From Mimachlamys varia (taxonomy: Eukaryota > Mollusca > Bivalvia > Pectinida > Pectinidae), in contig OX392536.1 in the NCBI GenBank assembly GCA_947623455.1, forward strand, positions 39,375,465 to 39,439,464: a DNA stretch of 64,000 bases. The letters run 5' to 3'. Shown here in pieces: positions 44,701 to 59,700 of this stretch. Below the pieces are notes generated by a model. The model was not told where the DNA came from, did not search any database, and saw nothing but the letters and a program-made list of their open reading frames with translations. The position numbers and the translations under genes were made by a program. Numbering within the stretch: the first letter of the stretch is position 1; each line of letters starts with the position of its first letter.

Positions 44701-47700
44701 GGTAAGTGTATGGGACGCCATCTACCTAATAAACAGGTAAGTGTATAGTATGACATCTACCTAATCCAAAGGTAAGTGTATGGTACGACATGTACCTAAT
44801 CAACAGGTGAATGTATGGGACGACATCTACCTAATCAACAGGTAAGTGTATGGGACGACATTTACCTAATCAACAGGTAAGTGTATGGTAGGACATCTAC
44901 CTAATCAACAGGTAAGTGTATGGGACGACAATTACCTAATCAACAGGTAAGTGTATGGTAGGACATCTACCTAATCAACAGGTAAGTGTATGGGACGACA
45001 TTTACCTAATCAACAGCTAAGTGTATGGGACAACATCTACCTAATCCAAAGGTAAGTGTATGGTAATACATCTACCTAATCAACAGGTAAGTGTATGGGA
45101 CGACATTTACCTAATCAACAGGTAAGTGTATGGGACGACATTTACCTAATCAACAGGTAAGTGTATAGTATGACATCTACCAAATCAACAGGTAAGTGTA
45201 TGGTAGGACATCTACCTAATCAACAGGTAAGTGTATAGTATGACATCTACCTAATCAACAGGTAAGTGTATAGTATGACATCTACCTAATCAACAGGTAA
45301 GTGTATAGTATGACATGTACCTAATCAACAGGTAAGTGTATGGGACGACATCTACCTAATCAACAGGTAAGTGTATGGGACGACATCTACCTAATCAACA
45401 GGTAAGTGTATGGTAGAACATTTACCTAATCAACAGGTAAGTGTATAGTATGACATCTACCTAATCAGCAGGTAAGTGTATGGTAGAACATCTACCTAAT
45501 CAACAGGTAAGTGTATAGTATGACATCTACCTAATCAGCAGGTAAGTGTATGGTAGAACATCTACCTAATCAACAGGTAAGTGTATGGTAGGACATCTAC
45601 CTAATCAACAGGTAAGTGTATGGTAGGACATCTATCTAATCAACAGGTAAGTGTATGGTAGGACATGTACCTAATCAACAGGTAAGTGTATGGTAGGACA
45701 TGTACCTAATCAACAGGTAAGTGTATGGTAGAACATCTACCTAATCAACAGGTAAGTGTATGGTAGGACATCTACCTAATCAACAGGTAAGTGTATGGTA
45801 GGACATCTATCTAATCAACAGGTAAGTGTATGGTAGGACATGTACCTAATCAACAGGTAATTGTATGGTAGGACATGTACCTAATTAACAGGTAAGTGTA
45901 TGGTAGAACATCTACCTAATCAACAGGTAAGTGTATGGTAGGACATGTACCTAATCAACAGGTAAGTGTATGGTAGGACATCTACCTAATCAACAGGTAA
46001 GTGTATGGTAGGACATGTACCTAATCAACAGGTAAGTGTATGGTACGACCTCTACTTAATCAACAGGTGAGTGTATAGGACGCCATCTACCCAATCAACA
46101 GCTAAGTGTATGGTACGACATATGCATCTACATAATCAACAGGTAAGTGTATGGGACGCCATCTACCCAATCAACAGGTAAGTGTATGGTACGACATCTA
46201 CTTAATCAACAGGTGAGTGTATAGGACGCCATCTACCCAATCAACAGCTAAGTGTATGGTACGACATATGCATCTACATAATCAACAGGTAAGTGTATGG
46301 GACGCCATCTACCTAATCAACAGGAAGTGTACGGGACGCCATCTACACAATCAACAGGTAAGTGTATGGTACGACATATGCATCTTAGTAATCAACAGGT
46401 AAGTGTATGGGATGACATCTACCTAATCAACAGGTAAGTGTATGGTAGGACATCTACCTAATCAACAGGTATCAACAGATAAGTGTATGGTACGACATGT
46501 ACCTAATCAACAGGTGAGTGTATGGGACGACATGTACCTAATCAACAGGTAAGTGTATGGTAAAACATCTACCTAATCAACAGGTAAGCAAATTGGACAA
46601 CATCTACCTAATCAACAGGTAAGTACATGGGACAACATCTACCTAATCAACAGGTAAGTGTATGGGACGACATCTACCTAATCAACAGGTAAGTGTATGG
46701 TAGAACATCTACCTAATCAACAGGTAAGTGTATGGGATGACATCTACCTAATCAACAGGTAAGTGTATGGGATGACATCTACCTAATCAACAGGTAAGTG
46801 TATGGTAGGACATCTATCTAATCAGCAGGTAAGTGTATGGTACGACATGTACCTAATCAACAGGTAAGTGTACGGTAGGACATCTACCTAATCAACAGGT
46901 AAGTGTATGGTAGGACATGTACCTAATCAACAGGTAAGTGTATGGTAGGACATGTACCTAATCAACAGGTAAGTGTATGGTACGACATGTACCTAATCAA
47001 CAGGTAAGTGTATGGGACAATATCTCACTGTCCTGTTTAACCTACCTTTACAAACAGATCACACTGCAGTTCACTGTCAATGTCAAAAGGTGCGCGAGAG
47101 TATTGGAACTTTTCTTTCATTGGTAGTTCTATGTCGTCTATCAAATCTGCTGATTTCTTCATACCACTCAAGGCACACATGAAAAAATTCTTTTTGTCAT
47201 GTTTAGCCATCACCTCAAACATGACCTGGATAAAAAAAAGACATGTGTATGTATACTTAAAGGCCCAAAATACGTAACTTCAGGAAATTTTTCCGGATTC
47301 TGAAAAATTATGAAAAAAAAAAATCCAGTTGATAACCATGCAAAAATAAGTTTAAAAACGAAGTAAACCTGAGCGGTAAATAACAAGAAACTCTTAACAG
47401 AAAAATCTTAAGAATTGAAAATAATTCAGGTGTGGCCCACTTCAACAACAAGCCGAAGTTAGACGACAGTTCAAAATGGATGCCTGTTTACAACTGCTGC
47501 TGTACCAGTGACCGCGTAAGGATTCATCTTAAATATTGCTGATATCAGTTAATCTTAACTAAATCTATAAATATTAAGTTATAATTAGGCTTAATTTTTA
47601 CTTCAAGTTTTTGAGTTTTTTTACTTGCTATGCAAATCTTAGAAGTAAGAGCTATTCTATCCTCCATATCCAGGGGTTACGCTCAACTACTCTCTCTAAA

Positions 47701-50700
47701 CCCCTGGAATATGTCTTGGCAAAATTGAAGGCACACTCCGGTAAACAAGAGGCCCAATGGGCCTGCATTGCTCCCTTAGCATCAATCTCTTTCTTGTTAC
47801 CCCTAAAGTTGCCTAACACATATTACTGTAAAACATGTACATTCAAAAGAACAAGTTAAGATTTAGCCATTGTTTTACCCCTGTGACCTTGAAAGAAAGA
47901 CAAGGTCCTTTTCATTCAAACTTTGTTGGGCTTCATTTAAGGAAGCTTTCAGCCATATATCATGCTTCTAGGCATTTTGGTTAATCAGGAGATGTCATCT
48001 AAAGGTTTTAACTGATTTGACACCTGTGACCTGGAAAATTGGTTAAAGTCATTTCTTTTTGCAATCTTAATTCACAGGCTTCATCCAAAGAACCTTTTGG
48101 TTAAATACCATGCTTCTAGGCCTTTTTGTCAATCAGAAGTTTTTTTAAGGTTTTAACACACTTGACCTCTGTGACCTTGATTATGGGTAAAGGTCAATTC
48201 TTTTCGCAAACTTAGTTCTGCTTAAATCAAGGAAGCTACCTGTCAAATATAAGGTCTCTTTGTCTGACAATATTTCAGAAGAAGATGTTTGAATGTTTCA
48301 ACATATTTGACCCCTGTGACATTGAAAGTACGTCAAATTGATTTCTTTTCGCAAACTTTGTTTAGCTCCTTCCAAGAAAGCTACATGCAAAATTTCATGT
48401 CACTAGGCCTTTCGTTATTTCAGACATTTAAAAGAAAAGTTGACGGATGCAGGATGGACGATGGACTCAGACAAAAAAAACCTGACCAATCGCTAGGCTG
48501 CATGCCCGTCTTTTGGAGATTACAAAGACAAAAGGGCCGCAACTGTATTCAAAACTTGTCAATTTTTACCATGATGTGACCAGGAGATTATTTCGATGTA
48601 CTTTAAGGGTCAAACCAGCCTTCAGTTCTGCCATGATATCGAGGATGGGGCGTTTCCATTAAAATACTTACCTCAGGCCTGAGTACTCAAAAATTAATAA
48701 CTTCTATCCCTGGTAGGATTTTCATCCTATTACTTCTATGTAATTCATTGAATACATTGTATGGTTGGTACCCCTAAACAACACTTTGGAGTCCTGGGTA
48801 GGGGTACATGTTTGACTGAAATAGCTAGCCCTTACCAGCACTATAGTCCCCTCCAGTTTAAACAGTGACTTTCTTAATTGACCTTTTGACCTCAAACAAG
48901 GTCCCACCGTATATTACCTCATAAGCTAACATTTTATGAAATTTCAACCAAATCCATCAATTCTTTCTGAAGTTATCATCTGGAAACCAAAATTGGCGAA
49001 AAAATATTTATTTTTAGCAACAATGACCTTTGTAGTTGACCTTTCAACCCTTAACCCCATCTCACTCTGTATTACCGCATAACCTAACCATGAATGAAGT
49101 TACATTCAAACCCATCCATATTCTCTAAAGTTATTTTCAGACAGATGGACAGATGCAAGGACAGCTGAATGGATGGCTAGACAGATACTATTCCCCTCTA
49201 GAGTCACTGGCAGGGGATTTACAAGCAGCAAGACTTTAACATGGAACTTAAACTTTAGTACCTATAGTTTAGGAGGAGTAGCCGGTACATCATTGTGTCT
49301 ACGGACGGGGGGACCGACTGACGGGCGGACAACCTGATTCCAGTATACCCCCCTAACTAGACGGACTGACGGACGGACAACCTGATTCCAGTATACCCCC
49401 CTAACTAGACGGACTGACGGATGGACAACCTGATTCCAGTATACCCCCCTAACTAGACGGACTGACGGATGGACAACCTGATTCCAGAATACCCCCCTAA
49501 CTAGACGGACTGACGGATGGACAACCTGATTCCAGTATACCCCCCTAACTAGACGGACTGATGGATGGACAACCTGATTCCAGTATACCCCCCTAACTAG
49601 ACGGACTGACGGATGGACAACCTGATTCCAGTATACCCCCCCTAACTTGGTTGCGGGGGGTATAATAAGTACTCACCAGCAGATTTTTGAAGGAAACACC
49701 GGGCAGGAGACTGGAAAACAATTGCATTTGTTCTGGTGTGGGCTGCAGTCCAGCAGACTAAAGAACACAAATGAAAAATTACTTAAGAAAACCAACAATC
49801 AGCATTTAACTTTGAGTTCCTACAAAAGATAAGGAGACAACCTCACTGACATCTAACTTTTTCCAAAACAGTTTCACAATCACAGTAAAATAACTGGCAT
49901 CAGTTTAATAACCTTTCCAGAAAATTGTCCTTTTGTCCATAAAACATCTGGTACTAATGTGGATTTCCTTCAAATTAGCGAAGGAGTTCCATTCTAGCAG
50001 TAAGTTCACATCTCCCATTTGGCTGAGAGCACAAGATTCAAGTTCAAAGCTTTGTGACAAACAAATTAACAACATATCACAAACAAAACAATTCGACGAA
50101 TAAGCCGTTTCCGAGATACAAGAACTCTTTTGAAGTGGAGTTAGAAATTGGTGATTTGTTCATGTGACTGCGAAAAATTTAGGGCACTTCACAATGGTGG
50201 CATTGACGACCGAATGGCAGCTAGATTCAATTCAATTTGTTTAGTCGCCTTAGGTTAAAAAGGGACAAAACAAAGATAAAGCCTCTTAAACTAAGTCATG
50301 GAGTGTTTTACCTAGATGTGTTACTGTCAGTCGTAAAAGAAACAATCTGGCAAAATGTAATGTTCAGATCGTTTCCAACAGCAAAGAGAAACCCCGATTA
50401 CGAGCACTGTGGATTGCACTCATTTTTTTCAATACAAGATAAATTCAGTTCATCAGTGATCTCAGCTAATTTTACTAACACCCCTTTTGTTTTATTTGCG
50501 GTTGTGACCACTCTTTCGACCAAAAAACTTTACCTCGCTTACTGTCATTGAAAACTTCTATTTAGCCGCCATTTTGTTTTCAAAGTGCCCTAAATAAAGT
50601 CACGTGGATCCCGGAAATGGCGTATTAGACCCCACCAAATGTGACTGCATCACCAAGGTTAACCTATAACTCAAGTATGTCGTTCCTGTCACTTGTAGGG

Positions 50701-53700
50701 TATTACACAGAGCCTAGATCAAATTGATGCAAGTCAGAGGTCGGAATGACCTACCTTTGATACATTAAATATCATCTCACAAAGGTGAACCCATATATCT
50801 CAGGTATGAAATCCTTTGACTTGCATGTAGTGTAGGAGATAACAAGAGGCCCAATGGGTCTGCATCACTCACCTTGTACTAATCTCACACGAGTAACCCT
50901 TAAGTGATCTAAAACCTAAGTTGAGTCATTCTAAATAGCACAATAACATTTTTGTCCCCTGTGACAATGAAGGTATTTCAAGGTAACTTTTACCGAAACA
51001 CATCCCTCAGCTCCTTCTAAGGAAGTGACCTGACAGATAGCATGTCTCTATGTATTTAAGAAGAAGTTGTTTGAACATATTGACATATTTGACCCCTATG
51101 ACCTTGAACATAAGTTCAAGTGATTTATTTTTACAAAGTTATGTTTGGCTCCTTCCAAGAAAGCTCCCACCCTACTACCACTTCTCTAGGCTTAGGCCTT
51201 TCGGTATTTCACAAGAAATAATTTGTAGGTTTTGACATATTTGACATCAGTAACCTTGGAATCAGCTCAATGAGATTACTTTTTCAACCTTTTTGCCTCC
51301 TTCCAAGGTACCTACCAGCCATATATCACACTTCTAGGCCTTTTCGTATATCAGAAGATGTTTAAAGGTTTGCAAACTTTTTCTGGCTTCATCCAAAGAA
51401 CCTAAAAAATTAAACTAAATTCCATGCTACTAGGCCTTTTAGTTAATCAGGAGAAGTTGTTTAAAGCTTTTAACAGATTTGTCCCCTGTGAATACAGGTC
51501 AAGATCATTCCTGTTCACAAACTTTGTCAGGCTTCATACAAGGAACCTTTCAGCCAAATATCATGCTTCTAGACCTCTGGTTAATCAGAGGAAGTCTTCG
51601 ATTATTTCAATTGAACAATATTATTTAATAATTGCTTTAGTAACCCATTAAAAGTTGCCTATCTGGGTGAGTTATGTTGCTGTTAGGACATAAAAGTAAT
51701 GTAGTTACTTCCAGCACTTTTTTGTATGACTTCATCCAATGAACCTCTCACCAAAATACCATGTTCTAGGCCCTTTGACTCATCTGAATGAGTCCTTATA
51801 AGGTTTTTAATGGATTTGTCACCTGTGACCTTGAATATAGGTCAAGGTAATTTATTTTTGCAGTGACCTTGAATACCGGTCAAGGTAATTCATTTTTTTT
51901 GCAACCTTTTTCAGGCTTTATCCAAGGAACCTTTCAGCCAAATATTAAGCTTCTACACCTTTTGGTTATTAAGAAGTTGTTTAAATGGAGAAGTTGACGC
52001 TGGATGAACGGAGCTTTTCTATAGGTCAAAGGTCAGAATGAAGGTTGGAATGACCTAGTTTTGATTCACTAAACATCGCCTCACCAAGGAGAATCCATAC
52101 CCGATGATGTTCCAGTGATTTGCAAGGTATGATATAAAGCCAAAACAAAATTATCTTCTGTGTGACTATTTGATGTTATACAGGTAAATGTTTCTTACCT
52201 GTATAGTCATTACCTGTGGGATTATTTGATGTCATACAGGTAAATATTTCTTACCTGTTTGGTATGACCTTCTGTGCGACCTTTTGATGTTATACAGGTA
52301 AATGTGTCTTACCTGTATAGGTAAGACCACTGTTGGACTATTTATTGTTATACAGGTAAATGTTTCTTACCTGAATGGGTTTTTGCTTCAGTTTGCCTAA
52401 TTTATGCAATGTATAGACATCAGAACGATTGAATGTTGTCACAGATCCTTCAGAATAACTTTTCCCGTATCTGCCTGCACGACCTGCAATATGCTGTGCT
52501 AAAGAGCTACTAATCAGAGCTGTTGTTCCTCTGCTCTTAAATAATGAATAGAATACAATCCTCTTGATGTTCCTGTTAAAAAGATAAGAAAATACCAAAT
52601 AAATGTTAAGACCGTTTCTAGCAAGGTGAACAAGGCGGGCAAAAAAGATCAGATGGTCAGTTACAAACTTTAAGGCTAACAGAGGCTTAAGTTAACACGA
52701 TTTGTACCAAGGTTAACACGGACTGTACCAAGTAAACACGGTCTGTACCAAGATTAACAAGGTCTGTACCAAGGTTAAAAAGGTCTGTACTAAGGTTAAC
52801 ACGGTCTGTACTGAGGATAACACAGTCTGTATAAAGGTTAACACGGTCTGTACCAAGTTAACACAGTCTGTATTAAGGTTAACAAGGTCTGTACCAAGGT
52901 TAACACGGTCTGTACTAAGGGTAACACCGTCTGAACCAAGTTAACATGGTCTGTACCAAAGTTAACACGGTCTGAACCAAGTTAACATGATCTGTACCAA
53001 AGTTAACACGGTCTGTACCAAGGTAAACACGATCTGTACCATGGTTGACACGGTCTGTACCAAGGTTAACACAGTCTGTACCAAGTTAACACGGTCTGTA
53101 CTAAGGTTAACATGGTCTGTACGAAGGTTAACATGGTCTGTACCAAGGCTTACAAGTTATGTACCAAGTAAACACTATCTGTACCAAGGTAAACACGGTC
53201 TGTACCAAGGTTAACAAGGTCTGTACCAAGGCTAACAAGGTCTGTACCAGGTAAACATGGTCTGTACCAAGGTAAACACGGTCTGTACTAAAAGTAACAA
53301 GGTCTGTACCAAGTTAAAACGGTCTGTACCAAGGTTAACATGGTCTGTACCAAGGTTAACAAGGTCTGTACCAAGGTTAACACGGTCTGTACCAAGGTTA
53401 ACAAGGTCTGTACCAAGTTAACACGGTCTGTACCAAGGTTAACACAGTCTGTACCAAGGTTAACATGGTCTGTACGAAGGTTAACATGGTCTGTACCAAG
53501 GCTTACAAGGTATGTACCAAGTAAACACTATCTGTACCAAGGTAAACATGGTCTGTACCAAAGTTAACAAGGTCTGTACTAAGGTTAACAAGGTCTGTAC
53601 CAAGTTAACACAGTCTGTTCCAAGAATAACAAAGTCTGTACCAAGGTTAACAAGGTCTGTACCAAGCTTAACACAGTCTGTACCAAGTTAACAAGGTCTG

Positions 53701-56700
53701 TACCAAGATTAACATGGTCTGTACTAAGGGTAACACCGTCTGAACCAAGTTAACATGGTCTGTACCAAAGTTAACACGGTCTGTACCAAGGTTAACTAGA
53801 ACACTGATACATCAGAAAGGGCCCCGCAATATGTCTGATGCTCCAATGAACAAGAATTACGCGTAATTATATGTGTCGCCTTTCCCGCTTTGTCAATAGT
53901 GATAGTGTTCTTGAGTCATAATTCACTATATACCAAATTTGATTGAAATCGGACAATATTGAAATTTTGACCAGTCAGTGGCAAAGAAATGGTGTCCATT
54001 TTGTTGAATCGTGAAACGGAAATTGCGATAGATTTTGTAGAGTCCTAATACACCTACATACCAAGTTTGAGTGAAATCGGACAATATCAAAATTCTGACC
54101 AATCAGAGGCCAGGAAATAATAGCCAATTTGCTGAATCATGAAACAGAAGTTGCGATAGTGTTTGTAGAGTCATAATACACCTATATACCAATTTTGAGT
54201 GAAATCGGACAATATCAAAATTTTGACCAATCAGTGGCAAGGAAATAGCGGCCAATTTGCTGAATCATGAAACAGAAGTTGCGATAGTGTTTGTAGAGTC
54301 CTAACAAACCTACATACCAATTTTGAGTGAAATCGGACAATATCTAAATTTCGACCAATCAGTGGCAAGGAAATGGCGGGTATTTTGTTGAATCATGAAA
54401 CAGAAGTTGCGATAGTGTTCGTAGAGTCATAAAACACCTACATACCAATTTTGAGTGAAATTGGAGAATATCTAAATTTTGTCCAATCAGTGGCAAGGAA
54501 ATGGCGGCTATTTTGTTGAATCATAAAACGGAAGGTGCGATAGTGTTCATTAATCATAATACACCTACATACCAAGTTTGGTTGCTGTAGCTTTTATACT
54601 TAGTAGGAAACAGCCTAATATGCAAGAGCTAAACGCAAAACTTTAATGTTGTAATTCCAGAAATTTGAGATTTTTACCCCAAAAAAGCAGAAATCCAAGA
54701 TTTTTTTAGCCCAGTAGGCTCTCCTTCCCATGCTTCATCTATGATTGAGGTTTGGTTGATGTAGCTTTTATACTTAGTCAAAAACAGCCTAATATGCAAG
54801 AGCTAAATGCAAAACTTTAACGTTGTAATTCCAGAAATTTGAGATTTTTACCCCAAAAAAGCAGAAATCCAGGAATTTTTTTAGCCCAATAGGCTCTACT
54901 ACCCATGCTTCATCTATGATTGAAGTTTGGTTGATGTAACTTTGTCAGAAACAGAGCTAAACGCAAAACTTTAACATTGTTGACACCGCCGCCGCCGTCA
55001 GAAAAGTAACCCCTATGTGCCGCCTTTCCGACATCCGTCGGAGGCGACACAATATTGGTATTTTAGAGTTATAGTACAGTGATGTTAAATTTGTAAGTGC
55101 TAGAAAACAAATATAAACAAGATCATTCATTGATAGGAAAAGGTCTGTACCAAGTTGACACGGTCTGTACAAAGGTTAACAAGGTCTGTACAAAGGGTAA
55201 CAAGGTCAGTACCAAGGTTAACACAGTCTGTTCCAAGGTTAACACGGTCTGTACCCAGTTAACACGGTCTGTACTAAGGTAAACACGGTCTGTACTAACG
55301 TTAACACAGTCTGTACCAAGGCTAACAAGGTATGTACCAAGTAAACACGGTCTGTACCAAGGTAAACACGGTTTGTACCAAGGTTAACACGGTCTGTACT
55401 AAGGTTAACAAGGTCTGTACCAAGTAAACATGGTCTGTACAAAGGTTAACAAGGTCTGTACCAAGGTTAACATGGTCTGTACCAAGGTTAACAAGGTCTG
55501 TACCAAAGTTAACACAGTCTGTACCAAGGTTAACACGGTCTGTACCAAGGTTAACAAGGTCTGTACCAAGTAAACATGGTCTGTACAAAGGTTAACAAGG
55601 TCTGTACCAAGGTTAACATGGTCTGTACCAAGGTTAACAAGGTCTGTACCAAAGTTAACACAGTCTGTACCAAGGTTAACACGGTCTGTACCAAGGTTAA
55701 CAGTCTGTATTAAGGTTAACACGGTCTGTACCAAGGTTAACAAGGTCTGTACCAAGGTTAACAGTCTGTATTAAGGTTAACACGGTCTGTACCAAGGTTA
55801 ACAAGGTCTGTACCAAGGTTAACACAGTCTGTACCAAGGTTAACACAGTCTGTACCAAGGTCTTTACCAAGGTTAACATGGTCTGTACCAAGGTTAACAC
55901 AGTCGGTACAAAGGTAAACAAGGTCTGTACCAAGATTAACACGGTCTGTACCAAGTTAACACAGTCTGTACTAAGGTTAAGACAGTCTTTACCAAGGTAA
56001 ACAAGGTCTGTACTAAGGTTAAGACAGTCTTTACCAAGGTTAACAAGGCCTGTACCAAGATTAACACAGTCTGTACCAAGATTATCACGGTCCGTACCAA
56101 GGTAAACAAGGTCTGTACTAAGGTTAAGACAGTCTTTACCAAGGTTAACAAGGCCTGTACCAAGATTAACACAGTCTGTACCAAGATTAACAAGGTCTAT
56201 ACCAAGGTTAACAAAGTCTGTACCAAGGTTAACAAGGTTTGTACTAACGTTAACATGGTCTGTACCAAGTTAACATGGTCTGTACTAAGGTTAACAAAGT
56301 CTGTACCAAGGTTAACAAGGTCTGTCCAAAGGTTAACACGGTCTGTACCAAGGTTAACATGGTCTGTACCAAGGTTAACACGGTCTGTACCAAGGTGAAC
56401 ACGGTCTGTACCAAGGTTAACATTGTCTGTACCAAGGTTAACACAATCTATACCAAGGTTAACACGGTCTGAACCAAGGTAAACACGGTCTGTACCAAGG
56501 TGAACACAGTCTTTACAAAGGTTAACAAGGTCTGTACCAAGGTTAACACGGTCTTTACAAAGGTTAACACGGTCTTTACAAAGGTTAACAAGGTCTGTAC
56601 CAAGGTAAACATGGTCTTTACCAGGTTAACAAGGTCTGTACCAAGGTTAACACGGTCTTTACAAAGGTTAACAAGGTCTGTACCAAGGTTAACACAGTCT

Positions 56701-59700
56701 TTACCAAGGTTAACACTATCTTTACCAAGGTTAACAAGGTCTGTATCAAGGTAAACATGGTCTTTACAAAGGTTAACAAGGTCTGTACCAAGGTTAACAC
56801 GGTCTTTACCAAGGTTAACACGGTCTTTACAAAGGTTAACAAGGTCTGTACCAAGGTAAACACGGTCTTTACCAGGTTAACAAGGTCTGTATCAAGGTTA
56901 ACACAGTCTTTACCAAGGTGAACACGGTCTGTACCAAGGTGAACACGGTCTGTACCAAGGTGAACACGGTCTGTACCAAGGTTAACATGGTCTGTACCAA
57001 GGTCTGTACCAAGGTTAACACAGTCTGTACCAAGTTAAGGTTAACACAGTCTGTACCAAGGTTAACACTGTGATCTGTACCAAGTTAAGGTTAACAAGGT
57101 CTGTACCAAGTTAAGGTTAACTATGTCTGTACCAAGTTAAGGTTAACAAGGTCTGTACCAAGTTAAGGTTAACTATGTCTGTACCAAGTTAAGGTTAACA
57201 CAGTCTGTACCAAGTTAAGGTTAACACAGTCTGTACCACAATTAACACGGTCTGTACCAAGGTTAAAACGGTCTGTACCAAGGTCTGTTCCAAGGTTAAC
57301 ACGGTCTGCACCAAGGTTAACACGGTGATCTATACCAAGGTTAACACAGTCTGTACCAAGGTCTGTACCAAGGTTAACATGGTCTGTACCAAGGATAACA
57401 CGGTCTGTACCAAGGTTAACATGGTCTGCACCAAGGTTAACACGGTGATCTGTACCAAGTTAAGGTTAACTATGGCTGTACCAAGTTAAGGTTAACTATG
57501 TCTGTACCAAGGTTAACAAGGTATGTTCAAAGGGGCATCTGGCGAAAACAAAAATTTCTGCTCTCGAATACAACAAAATCCAAAATGACCACATATCTTT
57601 TACACAAGGTGGTATAACAATAAAATATTTTGTTCGATTCTGAACAAAATGTGGAAGGGCACAACTTCATATCATAGGGATGCAATATGCCAAATTCAAG
57701 AAATAGTGCTTCAATGCTTTACTAGATACAGTCAACAGTATTTCTACAATAAGGGGCATTACTCTAGCAAATTTTGTTGAAATAGCTTTATATAGCTTTT
57801 TATAGCCAAAATTAATATCCGAAAGCGGGGAATACAATTTCACAAAAAGCAAAAGGGCACAACCATTTATCAGAGGGATTTTGCATGCCAAGTTTAAGAC
57901 ATATTGCTTCAGTACTTTATTAGATCTACTATAATTACAGTGTAGTATATACATAATGGCTATACAATATCATGAAGATTCACAAAAAAGGGTCCAGTAA
58001 TATGTTCAATAAACATCTACATAACTGGCACACACATCTTTAATGTGGCCAGTAATTTTTGGCATATGAAGAATTAGCAAAAATAAAAATAAGTTTTCCA
58101 GCTTGTTTCAACTTAACCAATATTAAGAGCGTTATTTTGTTTTCGAAGAATGTTTTCAGTTGTTAGTAAAAGTAGAAAAATTGACTATTAATCTTTATCA
58201 TATCATAATAGTAGATAATTTTACATTTTTTGTGATAGAATCTGGTTGTTATTTGTACTGGAACAATCTTTCACCAGGATCTACTTGGGATCGTGCCAGA
58301 GGACTTTTAGCGTTTTAAAGGCTTGGTCTTAAATGGTCACTGGAAGTGCTTAGGTCTTCAATATCTCAATTCATACCTAATGTTTGTGGAAAAGATAAGT
58401 TTGCAGTTTTGAGATTTAGAGTTAGAGGTATTTTGTGATATCATTCAATATGTACAATAAATTGGATTAAACTATTACCAATGTCGCAATCACAGATGCT
58501 AACTATAAAGTGAAAAGAATGTTCAGTGTTGTGTTCTTATTATAATTAAAATGTTCAAAATTGAAATGATATGTGTATGTATCAGGAACGAAGGAGAACA
58601 TAAAAGTCTTATGTACTAAGGTGAACACCCATTGTACTCACAGATTCAAACCAAGTCCTATTGCATCTGTAGCCACCATCACATTACATGGGTCGAGCGG
58701 GTCATTGAACCTATTGGCTTGGGCAATCTTTGTTGCTACAGAAAGAAGAAACATGTTTCTAATTGATAACGTTGTTGGAGTGAGCCCTATATATGTAGCA
58801 CTCTTTATTCTGGTCTAGCGTCATTTGTCATATCAAGTTGTTCCTACAAAAATGACAAAGGCAGTTCTTGACACAAAACACAGAAGTATTATATATACAT
58901 CAAAGCTCTCGCACAATTAAGGAGGGCCATATTGTTAAAACATTGACCAACTTTAACTTAATTTGTAAAAAAATGCATGGCAGTTCTTACCAATTCTCTA
59001 CAAAACATTGACCTACCTGAACTTATAACTTGTAAAATAATACATAGTAATACCAGGGCTTTTTCTGGGGTCTCTCAGGGGCCGAAATTCGGCCCCATTC
59101 CCAATGAGATTTAGGCTTCATTTTTTCCAATTAAAGGACTTTTTTTCCCAATCTGATGTTACAACTTACTAAAAAAAATTTTTTTTTTGCATTTTAAAAC
59201 TGAACATCTGCATCAGTTGAAAAAGAAGCTATTTGAAAAGAAATATTGTCATTTTATTGCTTTTATCTGATTAAATTACATTGTATTATTTGTCGATTCG
59301 TCATTAATTTTTCCCAATTTCACTCAGGGGCCTTTTCCCAATTTACCCAGAAAAAGCCCTGAATACTTACCAATTTTCTACAAAACATTGACCTACCTTA
59401 ACTTAACTTGAAAAATAATGCATGGCAATGCCTTTCAATTCTCTACAAAACACTGACCTACCTTATCTTAACTTGAAAAATAATGCATGGCTATACTTCT
59501 CAATTCCCTACAAAATATTAATAGTAATATGTGCTTTGACTCAGACTGAAAAGCCATCCGGAGCAAGCTTTTTCATAAAGCATTATATGATATCCAAGTG
59601 CTATTTTCTCACTCCAGATACTGTGCAGAACCAATACCTGATTAGTATATCAAAGCTAACAGTACAAGTTAACAAGAGGCCAAGAGGGCCTGCATCACTC

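Noticed and set aside
44345..47030. Possible CRISPR-like array
   Set aside because: Variation is point substitution within a contiguous 35-bp unit, not spacers between identical repeats.
52987..56863. Many short frames with heptad repeats on both strands
   Set aside because: All are products of the 21-bp minisatellite; none has a start context or unique flanking sequence.
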